Assembly (NCBI GenBank): GCA_017861495.1
Contig: JAGFXW010000123.1
Span: 1 to 7,279 of the forward strand
From: Bacillota bacterium
Lineage (GTDB): Bacteria > Bacillota_C > Negativicutes > CTSoil-072
DNA: 7,279 nucleotides
Reading direction: 5' to 3'
Shown here: piece after piece, positions 1 through 5,229 of the stretch
Layout: each line of letters opens with the position of its first letter
How positions within the stretch are numbered: the first letter of the stretch is position 1
Notes under the pieces: model-generated
Databases searched by the model: none
The model's input: only the letters and a program-made list of their open reading frames with translations
What the model was told of the DNA's origin: nothing
Program-made: the position numbers and the translations under genes

Positions 1-19
1 AGGAAGTCGCCGGTTTCAT

Positions 20-95
20 TCCTCGATAGCTCAGTTGGTAGAGCATTCGGCTGTTAACCGAATGGTCGTAGGTTCGAGTCCTACTCGAGGAGCCA
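20..95 (+). tRNA. trnN: tRNA-Asn (anticodon GUU), CCA encoded
   Basis: A full cloverleaf can be drawn by eye. The acceptor stem is 20-26 with 85-91 (7 perfect pairs). The D arm is 29-32 with 41-44. The anticodon stem 46-50/58-62 holds a 7-base loop with anticodon GTT at 53-55. The variable loop has 5 bases, and the T arm 68-72/80-84 has loop TTCGAGT. The discriminator is G92 and CCA is encoded at 93-95. It reads AAC/AAU codons. It is immediately followed by an intrinsic terminator, so it is either a single-gene unit or the last gene of a tRNA cluster that begins before the window. Confidence 0.97.
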
Positions 96-102
96 GTTTA
101 TG

Positions 103-131
103 AACTGCCCAAGGCCTTGGGCAGTTTTTTT
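103..131 (+). terminator. Rho-independent terminator of the tRNA-Asn transcript
   Basis: Bases 103-126 form a perfect 24-base palindrome (12-base arms, AACTGCCCAAGG and its complement), with a run of seven T at 125-131. The stem followed by a U-tract is the classical intrinsic terminator. No T-tract follows on the opposite strand, so it should act only on rightward transcription. It separates the tRNA from the hydrogenase operon. Confidence 0.93.
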
Positions 132-199
132 ATGTGTTTAAGGATGGATAAGAACTTTTAATGATTTTTACGATGCGTAATGCTGGAAAATTTAATGTC

Positions 200-228
200 T
201 TGCGTTTGTAGAAAAAAAAGAGTAGAAT
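200..228 (+). promoter_or_regulatory. Candidate sigma-A promoter for the hydrogenase operon
   Basis: TTGCGT at 200-205 and TAGAAT at 223-228 are separated by exactly 17 bases that include an A-rich tract. The -10 box matches consensus at 5 of 6 positions, the -35 box at only 3 of 6. Transcription would start near 235, about 45 bases before the first start codon. It is the best candidate I found in the 150-base gap between the tRNA terminator and the first gene. The region is AT-rich, so chance matches are likely. Confidence 0.33.
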
Positions 229-245
229 TTAGTTGTAAAATAATA

Positions 246-261
246 AGTGAAAAAGTTCACA
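246..261. promoter_or_regulatory. Candidate operator: CRP/FNR-like inverted repeat
   Basis: AGTGA-N6-TCACA lies in the leader of the hydrogenase operon. The perfect inverted core is GTGAA-N4-TTCAC at 247-260. It matches the generic CRP/FNR-superfamily pattern TGTGA-N6-TCACA at 9 of 10 fixed positions. It would lie just downstream of the candidate promoter (-10 at 223-228) and upstream of the ribosome binding site, a position that suits repression. As RNA it could only form a weak 5-pair hairpin. The regulator is unknown. Confidence 0.35.
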
Positions 262-266
262 TTCAT

Positions 267-273
267 AGGAAGG
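267..273 (+). promoter_or_regulatory. Ribosome binding site deciding the first operon start
   Basis: AGGAAGG lies 8 bases before the ATG at 282. An in-frame ATG exists at 180 but has no purine-rich site before it and would add 34 residues unlike the family, so 282 is the start. Confidence 0.8.
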
Positions 274-281
274 TGAAAAAC

Positions 282-524
282 ATGTCTAAAATTTCTATTT
301 GCATTGGCAGCGCATGTCATTTGAAGGGTTCACATGGTGTTTTGGAAGCCTTTATAGCATTGATTGCAAAGTATAATATAAATTCCCAGGTGGATATGGC
401 AGGTGATTTTTGCCAGGGACGCTGTACAGAGGGCGTTGTTATAAAAATCGATGATGAAGTAATTACAAATGTATCGAAAGATAAGGTCTATGATATATTT
501 TTTGAAAAAGTGTTGAAAGGATAG
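282..524 (+). CDS. Thioredoxin-like [2Fe-2S] ferredoxin, paired with HydS
   Basis: An 80-residue protein of the thioredoxin-like [2Fe-2S] ferredoxin fold (NuoE C-terminal/HydC-like family). The four expected cluster ligands are present as C7-x4-C12 (in CIGSACHLKGS) and C44-x3-C48 (in CQGRC). It lacks the N-terminal helical part of full NuoE-type subunits, so it is a stand-alone cytoplasmic electron carrier or a small hydrogenase subunit. The start is ATG 282, since the family usually begins just before the CxGxxC motif and a good ribosome binding site precedes it. The next gene begins 5 bases after its stop, and that gene's ribosome binding site lies in its last codons, so the two are co-translated. 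The role as electron or redox-signal partner of the HydS protein is inferred from the pairing. A second copy of this family (3394-3633) precedes the second hydrogenase. Confidence 0.88.
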   Translation: MSKISICIGSACHLKGSHGVLEAFIALIAKYNINSQVDMAGDFCQGRCTEGVVIKIDDEVITNVSKDKVYDIFFEKVLKG

Positions 525-529
525 TAACC

Positions 530-2212
530 ATGAAGATAATCACAACACAAAAAGTAAATTGTAAGGACTGCCATCGTTGCGTTCGTTCTTGCCCGGTGAA
601 GGCGATTGGCATTGAAAAAGGCCATGCCCGGTTAGTGGAAGATAAATGCATTCGCTGTGGCAAATGTATTGTCGAATGTCCTCAGCATGCTAAACAGGTG
701 ATCAATCAACTCCCGGAAATTGAGCAAGCCATCGCCGCCGGCGGTCGAGTTGTTATGAGTTTGGCGCCGTCGTTTGTTGCTGCATTTAGTAATCTTTCTA
801 CCAAAGAGCTTTTAGGTAGAATCCGCGGATTAGGTTTTACTGCGGTTGAAGAGACGGCGATTGGCGCTGAGGTTGTTTCCAATACCTATCAAACTCTGTT
901 AGCCAATAGTAAAGATACCGTGCTTTCTTCTTGTTGCCCGGTGATCGTAAATTTAATTGAAAAATTTTATCCTCAGCTTGTTGATAAGTTGGCGCCTGTT
1001 GTTTCTCCTATGGCGGCGCACGCGCGAATTATTCGGGAAAAGTACGGCATGGATACCTTTGTTGTTTTTGCCGGTCCTTGTGTTGGCAAGTTGGCGGAAA
1101 TCCAGCTGGAAGACAGTATGGTGGATGCGGCTATCACGTTTGAGCAATTAAAAGACTGGTTAAGTCATTCGCAGGCGTTTATTGCTGCAGAAGAAATTGA
1201 TGAAGCTTGGGGAAATGCACGTTATTTTCCAGTTGCAGGCGGTGTGTTAAAATCGTTTATGAGTCACGAAGACACGGATATCGATATTATTTCCGTGGAT
1301 GGCATTGATAAATGTATTGAAGTCTTTGAAGGCTTAATCCGAAAAGAAATTTCGCCCCGGTTTGTTGAGGTTATGGCTTGTTCGGGCGGTTGTATCGGCG
1401 GACCGGCTAGTGGCGGCAGTTGTATTCCGGCTAAGCGGGTTAAGGTGGTTGAATATGCGCTCAACAGTCAGAAGGATGAACCGCATATTTTGCCGGCTGC
1501 GCTGAATTTTCGACGGCTGCATGAAGGAGAAGCCTTTATAAACCTGGAACCAACAGAAGAAATTATTCGAGAAATTTTACAACAAACTGGAAAATTTTCA
1601 AAATCGGATGAAAAAAATTGTGGCGCCTGCGGCTACAATTCCTGCCGCGAAAAAGCCGTTGCAGTATATAAGGGCTTGGCGGAAATTGAAATGTGCGTGC
1701 CGTATATGCGTTCGAAAGCGGAGTCCTATGCCAATATCATCGTGGATAATTCGTTGAATGGCATCATAGTTGTGAATGATCGAATGATTATTCAGGAATT
1801 TAATCCCGCGGCAGAAGCAATGTTTAACCGCAAAAATGAGATAACAAAAGGGATCAATTTATGTGAACTGATTGATTGCACTGACTTTCTTGCGGCTGCA
1901 GAAAGCGGTCGCCAAATTTTTGCCAAGCGGGTGGAATATCCCCGCTTTGGGATGATTACGGAGCAACGAATCATTCCGGTGCCTGAGCATGGCTTAATCA
2001 TTGGTGTAATCACGGATGTGACAGCGACTGAGAAAAAAGAACGGGAACTGCAGCGGCTTAAGTTGGATACGGTAGATAAAGCGACGGAGATTATTAATAA
2101 GCAAATGCAGGTTGCGCAGGAGATTGCCGGATTATTGGGAGAAACAACGGCGGAGACAAAATCGGCCTTACTCGAACTTATCTGGTTGTTGAAGGATAAG
2201 GGGGGAGTATAA
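530..2212 (+). CDS. HydS-type (group C) putative H2-sensing [FeFe]-hydrogenase with PAS domain
   Basis: A 560-residue cytoplasmic protein. Domains in order: a two-cluster ferredoxin (C11-x2-C14-x2-C17-x3-C21 and C40-x2-C43-x2-C46-x3-C50); an H-cluster domain of about residues 70-340 with L1 SSCCP (C135, C136), L2 GPCVGK (C184, K187) and L3 EVMACSGGCIGG (C284, C288); a further 4Fe-4S motif C364-x2-C367-x4-C372-x16-C389; a PAS domain of about 398-500; and a charged helix of about 500-535. All four expected H-cluster cysteines are present. Family knowledge: this architecture defines HydS-like group C proteins, thought to sense H2 or redox state, and similar to the PAS-containing protein of the Thermoanaerobacterium hfs cluster. 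Odd points: MPC of L2 is GPC, and proton-path residues of the catalytic enzymes are missing (see findings). The stop overlaps the start of the phosphatase gene by one base. HydE, HydF and HydG, needed to build the H-cluster, are not in the window. The sensor role is inferred. Confidence 0.9.
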   Translation: MKIITTQKVNCKDCHRCVRSCPVKAIGIEKGHARLVEDKCIRCGKCIVECPQHAKQVINQLPEIEQAIAAGGRVVMSLAPSFVAAFSNLSTKELLGRIRGLGFTAVEETAIGAEVVSNTYQTLLANSKDTVLSSCCPVIVNLIEKFYPQLVDKLAPVVSPMAAHARIIREKYGMDTFVVFAGPCVGKLAEIQLEDSMVDAAITFEQLKDWLSHSQAFIAAEEIDEAWGNARYFPVAGGVLKSFMSHEDTDIDIISVDGIDKCIEVFEGLIRKEISPRFVEVMACSGGCIGGPASGGSCIPAKRVKVVEYALNSQKDEPHILPAALNFRRLHEGEAFINLEPTEEIIREILQQTGKFSKSDEKNCGACGYNSCREKAVAVYKGLAEIEMCVPYMRSKAESYANIIVDNSLNGIIVVNDRMIIQEFNPAAEAMFNRKNEITKGINLCELIDCTDFLAAAESGRQIFAKRVEYPRFGMITEQRIIPVPEHGLIIGVITDVTATEKKERELQRLKLDTVDKATEIINKQMQVAQEIAGLLGETTAETKSALLELIWLLKDKGGV

Positions 2213-3363
2213 TGCAGCGTTTTTACGCTGAAGTTAACATCGATCAACTTTCAAAACAAGGAGAAGAATTATGCGGAGACAACGTCGAAGTTGTGCGAAC
2301 CGATAATTCCACGATCATTGTTTTATCTGACGGTTTAGGCAGCGGTGTTAAGGCAAATATATTGGCGATGTTGACGACTAAAATTGCTTCGTCGATGTTA
2401 AAACGGGGCATCCCGTTAGAAGAAGTGGTCAATACGATTGCCCAAACATTGCCGGTTTGCCGGCAGCGAAAAATTGCCTATTCCACATTTCATATCATCA
2501 AGATTAACGATACAGGCTTGACCAATGTAATTGAGTTTGATTGTCCGCCTACGTTTTTATTACGAGATCAGCATGTTTTGCCTTTCCCATCACAAGAAAA
2601 AACCATTGCCGGTAAAATTGTCAAAGAAGGACAATTGTTATTACAAGAAAATGATAAGCTTGTGTTGGTCAGCGACGGTGTTATCCATGCTGGAATTGGC
2701 GGCTTATTGAAGCTTGGCTGGGGCTGGGAGGGCGTAGAACAAGAATTGCAAAATGCAAATCAAAACGGTTCAGACGCAGAACAGATTGGCCAGCATATTA
2801 TTAATTGCTGTCAAGGTTACTATCTTGACCGGCCGGGGGATGATTCTACCGTTGTGGTTGTAAAACTCCGTCCGCAACGAAAGCTTACTTTGTTTATTGG
2901 TCCGCCGGCAAACCCTGCCATCGATGAACAAATTACAAAGAATTTCTTGGATCGTCCTGGAAAAAAAGTGGTTGCCGGAGGAACGACAGCGCACATTATT
3001 AGCCGTATCACCGGGAAACCAATAACCACGGAATTAAATTATGACGACCCGCAAATTCCGCCGATCGGACATATTGAAGGCATTGATTTGGTGACAGAAG
3101 GAGTATTGACGGTCAATGCGGCCGTGGAACGGTTGATTCATCCGAAACTCTTAAAGCGAAGCAAGCGCCAGGATGGGGCCACGTTGTTGGCTAAAATGCT
3201 GTTGGATGCCGATAAAATCACATTCTTTATCGGTACAGCCATTAATCCGGCGCACCAAAATCCGAGCTTTCCGGCTCAGTTGAACATTAAGAGCCAAGTA
3301 TTGACGAAAATGCAGGAAGTGTTGCTTGACTTGAACAAACAAGTCGATATAGAATGGCTGTAA
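2212..3363 (+). CDS. SpoIIE/PP2C-family serine/threonine phosphatase with extra C-terminal domain
   Basis: A 383-residue soluble protein. Residues 1-220 are a PPM/PP2C (SpoIIE-type) phosphatase domain. The metal-binding aspartates appear as CGD (D23), SDGLGSG (D40), SDGVIHAG (D155) and GDDST (D210, D211), so it should be an active Mn/Mg-dependent phosphatase. Residues 221-383 form a second domain I cannot assign. It has a GGTTA motif (256-260), PPIG (283-286) and a segment reading IDLVTEGVLT (291-300). There is no membrane segment. The ATG shares its A with the TAA of the HydS gene (TAATG) behind a G-rich ribosome binding site, so the two are translationally coupled. The same pairing is known in HydS neighbourhoods of other anaerobes. 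Inference: it is the output module of the HydS sensor. SpoIIE-type enzymes often act on anti-sigma antagonist proteins, but none is encoded here and the substrate is unknown. Confidence 0.9.
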   Translation: MQRFYAEVNIDQLSKQGEELCGDNVEVVRTDNSTIIVLSDGLGSGVKANILAMLTTKIASSMLKRGIPLEEVVNTIAQTLPVCRQRKIAYSTFHIIKINDTGLTNVIEFDCPPTFLLRDQHVLPFPSQEKTIAGKIVKEGQLLLQENDKLVLVSDGVIHAGIGGLLKLGWGWEGVEQELQNANQNGSDAEQIGQHIINCCQGYYLDRPGDDSTVVVVKLRPQRKLTLFIGPPANPAIDEQITKNFLDRPGKKVVAGGTTAHIISRITGKPITTELNYDDPQIPPIGHIEGIDLVTEGVLTVNAAVERLIHPKLLKRSKRQDGATLLAKMLLDADKITFFIGTAINPAHQNPSFPAQLNIKSQVLTKMQEVLLDLNKQVDIEWL

Positions 3364-3393
3364 TCTTGAGAGTATTATAATGGAGGTTAAGGT

Positions 3394-3633
3394 ATGCAAA
3401 AACTGGTCGTTGAGATTTGCGTGGGTACATCCTGTCATCTTCTGGGATCACAAGATCTGATCCAGTCAGTAGAAAGCTTGCCGGCCGAGATAAAAAGCAG
3501 GATTGAATTGCAGGCGGCAACTTGTTTGGGGGCGTGTGGAAAAGGACCGAATATTCGCGTGAATGGTTTGGTATTATCCAATATAACGCCGGAACAATTG
3601 CAGCAAATAATTTGTGATAATGTTTGCAGGTAG
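3394..3633 (+). CDS. Thioredoxin-like [2Fe-2S] ferredoxin, paired with the group B hydrogenase
   Basis: A 79-residue member of the same family as the first gene of the operon. The [2Fe-2S] ligands are C9-x4-C14 (CVGTSCHLLGS) and C44-x3-C48 (CLGAC, followed by GKGP as in NuoE/HydC proteins). Two additional cysteines, C74 and C78, lie in the last six residues and are not part of the usual set. The start ATG at 3394 follows GGAGG at 3382-3386. The gene begins 30 bases after the phosphatase stop, and its own stop lies 18 bases before the hydrogenase start. It probably carries electrons for, or binds to, the downstream hydrogenase (inference). It is closer to NuoE/HydC in the second motif than the first copy is, so the two paralogues probably have different partners. 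Confidence 0.88.
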   Translation: MQKLVVEICVGTSCHLLGSQDLIQSVESLPAEIKSRIELQAATCLGACGKGPNIRVNGLVLSNITPEQLQQIICDNVCR

Positions 3634-3637
3634 AAAG

Positions 3638-3642
3638 AGGAG
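3638..3642 (+). promoter_or_regulatory. Ribosome binding site of the group B hydrogenase; GTG/ATG start ambiguity
   Basis: AGGAG within AAAGAGGAG lies 6 bases before GTG 3649 and 9 bases before the adjacent in-frame ATG 3652. Both spacings are workable. I chose the ATG; using the GTG would add one residue. Confidence 0.7.
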
Positions 3643-3651
3643 TGAAAAGTG

Positions 3652-5151
3652 ATGTCTCAAGTGACCGAAGTGGTCAAAATTCGCCGTAAGGTTTTTGCAG
3701 AACTTGCCAGGATGGCCTTTGCCGGTACATTGGAAAAAGATGTTGCGGCAATTTTAAATACGGTTGTTACAGAAGAAGGACCGCGTTACCGGTGTTGCGT
3801 CCATAAAGAACGGGCTGTATTGCACAACCGGATCAATCTGGCGCTAAGCCAGCCGATGACGAGCAATATTTTTGAAGCCGCATCGGCTGCGGTGCAGGGC
3901 AGTCAATCGATCATGCCGGTAATGAATGTATTGCCGGAAGCTTGTGATCAGTGCCCAATTGATAAGTTTTTGGTTACCGATGCATGTCGTAACTGTATTG
4001 CGCATAATTGTATGGCATCCTGTCCCAAAAAGGCAATCAATGTAGTGGCAAATCGTGCTTATATTGATAAGAATAAATGTGTCGAGTGCGGGCTTTGCAA
4101 AAAATCTTGTTCGTATGGCGCGATTATAGAGATCAGCAGGCCTTGTGAGCGGGCATGTGATCTGGGTGCTATCCAAGCCGGCGCTGACCGTCGGGCGAGT
4201 ATCGATTACGAGAAATGTGTCCAATGCGGCGCTTGTAAAACTGCGTGTCCGTTTGGAGCTGTCAGCGATAAATCTTTTATAGTTCAGTTGATCCAGTCCT
4301 TAAAAACAGGAAAACGGGTATATGCAATTATAGCACCCGCTTTTATTGGACAATTTGGCTTTAAAGTAAAGCCCGGGCAAGTGGTTGCTGCTTTGAAACA
4401 AATGGGATTTTATGATGTCTATGAGGCTTCCTTTGGCGCAGACTTGGTAACAATGACAGAGACCGAGGAATTAGCCGAAATACTGGCCCATGATCCGAAA
4501 TCATTTTTGACGACTTCTTGTTGTCCTGCTTTTGTCGGCATGGTCAAAAAACATATGCCGGAAATTGCCGGTCATGTTTCGACGACTGTTTCACCGATGA
4601 TCGCAACCGGGACAATGATCCGGGATAAAGACCCGGAGGCGGTTACTGTGTTTATTGGACCTTGTGTAGCAAAAAAAGTGGAGGCCGAAGAAGCACACGG
4701 AATTATTGATTACGTTGTAACCTTCGAAGAATTGGCATCCATGATGGTCGGTGCGGGGATCAATCTTGCGGAAGTGGAGCCGATAGAGTATCAGTCCACA
4801 GCGTCAAGGGACGGGAATGGCTTTGCTTGCGCGGGAGGAGTAGCCCGTTCGGTAATCGATACCGCAGCGGTAGTTGCGCCGGAAGTTATCCTTGATGTAC
4901 AGCGTGCCGAAGGGTTGGGAGAATGCAAAAAAGCGTTGCAGCAAATCCGGGCCGGTCAAATTTCTGCTAATTTTTTTGAAGGTATGGCTTGCAGCGGCGG
5001 TTGTGTCGGCGGGCCTTGCACATTGGCGGATCAACGGGTTACTGGCAAATTGGTAGCGAATTTTGCCGCCGAGGCCTTGGTCGAAGAGTCCGTTAAAAAT
5101 CGATCGGCAGTGGATTTGCTGGCTAAAGGCGGACACTGGCACCGGGATTAA
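3652..5151 (+). CDS. Group B [FeFe]-hydrogenase (iron hydrogenase, B1/B3-like)
   Basis: A 499-residue cytoplasmic enzyme expected to catalyse 2H+ + 2e- = H2 at an H-cluster, probably with a ferredoxin-type donor. The N-terminus has the RYRCCVHKERA signature (C48, C49) that I associate with group B enzymes. Next come C98-x2-C101, C112-x2-C115-x4-C120-x3-C124, C143-x2-C146-x2-C149-x3-C153, C165-x3-C169 and a ferredoxin motif C189-x2-C192-x2-C195-x3-C199-P. The H-domain has L1 TTSCCP (C290, C291), L2 IGPCVAKK (C338, K341) and L3 EGMACSGGCVGG (C447, C451). The four H-cluster ligands are complete, and proton-path residues E270, E273 and S310 are kept, which supports real turnover. There is no flavin or NAD-binding subunit nearby, so it is not an obvious bifurcating complex. 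It is the last gene of the operon. The only start uncertainty is GTG 3649 against ATG 3652. Physiological direction cannot be read from the sequence. Confidence 0.92.
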   Translation: MSQVTEVVKIRRKVFAELARMAFAGTLEKDVAAILNTVVTEEGPRYRCCVHKERAVLHNRINLALSQPMTSNIFEAASAAVQGSQSIMPVMNVLPEACDQCPIDKFLVTDACRNCIAHNCMASCPKKAINVVANRAYIDKNKCVECGLCKKSCSYGAIIEISRPCERACDLGAIQAGADRRASIDYEKCVQCGACKTACPFGAVSDKSFIVQLIQSLKTGKRVYAIIAPAFIGQFGFKVKPGQVVAALKQMGFYDVYEASFGADLVTMTETEELAEILAHDPKSFLTTSCCPAFVGMVKKHMPEIAGHVSTTVSPMIATGTMIRDKDPEAVTVFIGPCVAKKVEAEEAHGIIDYVVTFEELASMMVGAGINLAEVEPIEYQSTASRDGNGFACAGGVARSVIDTAAVVAPEVILDVQRAEGLGECKKALQQIRAGQISANFFEGMACSGGCVGGPCTLADQRVTGKLVANFAAEALVEESVKNRSAVDLLAKGGHWHRD

Positions 5152-5163
5152 GCATAAAAGGCT

Positions 5164-5192
5164 TTGCTAAAAATAGGGGATTGTGCTAAAAT
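5164..5192 (+). promoter_or_regulatory. Candidate sigma-A promoter for yebC-ruvCAB
   Basis: TTGCTA at 5164-5169 and TAAAAT at 5187-5192 are separated by exactly 17 bases. They match consensus at 4 of 6 and 5 of 6 positions. Transcription would start near 5199, giving a leader of about 30 bases that contains the yebC ribosome binding site. It lies in the only gap between the hydrogenase operon and the DNA-repair block, where a new promoter would be expected. Confidence 0.5.
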
Positions 5193-5212
5193 ATTTGCGA
5201 TATACACTGTCG

Positions 5213-5219
5213 AGAGGAG
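5213..5219 (+). promoter_or_regulatory. Ribosome binding site deciding the yebC start
   Basis: AGAGGAG lies 10 bases before ATG 5230. An upstream in-frame ATG at 5164 falls inside the candidate promoter, lacks such a site, and would add 22 residues before the family's conserved MSGHSKWANIKHKK start. Confidence 0.75.
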
Positions 5220-5229
5220 CAAGAAAAAT

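Noticed and set aside
180..281. Longer N-terminal form of the first [2Fe-2S] protein starting at ATG 180
   Set aside because: There is no ribosome binding site before 180, the added residues are unlike the family, and the segment contains the promoter and operator candidates.
1792..2247. Open frame of 151 codons on the minus strand
   Set aside because: It is a shadow of the PAS-region coding sequence: no recognisable motif, no ribosome binding site, and fully contained in well-supported genes.
3376..3381. Perfect TATAAT as a possible internal promoter before the second [2Fe-2S] gene
   Set aside because: No -35-like sequence lies at a suitable distance, and transcription would start around 3388, after the ribosome binding site at 3382-3386.
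3844..4224. Open frame of 126 codons on the minus strand
   Set aside because: It lies antisense to the cysteine-rich part of the group B hydrogenase and shows no family signature.
282..5151. Trimeric electron-bifurcating hydrogenase (HydABC) operon
   Set aside because: No NADH/FMN-binding NuoF-like subunit is present, the small [2Fe-2S] proteins are minimal, and the large subunits are group B and C types rather than the group A3 type.
5137..5157. Possible sigma-54 promoter (TGGCAC followed by a GC) at the end of the group B hydrogenase gene
   Set aside because: The GG and GC elements are 12 bases apart rather than 10, and the downstream half does not match TTGCA.
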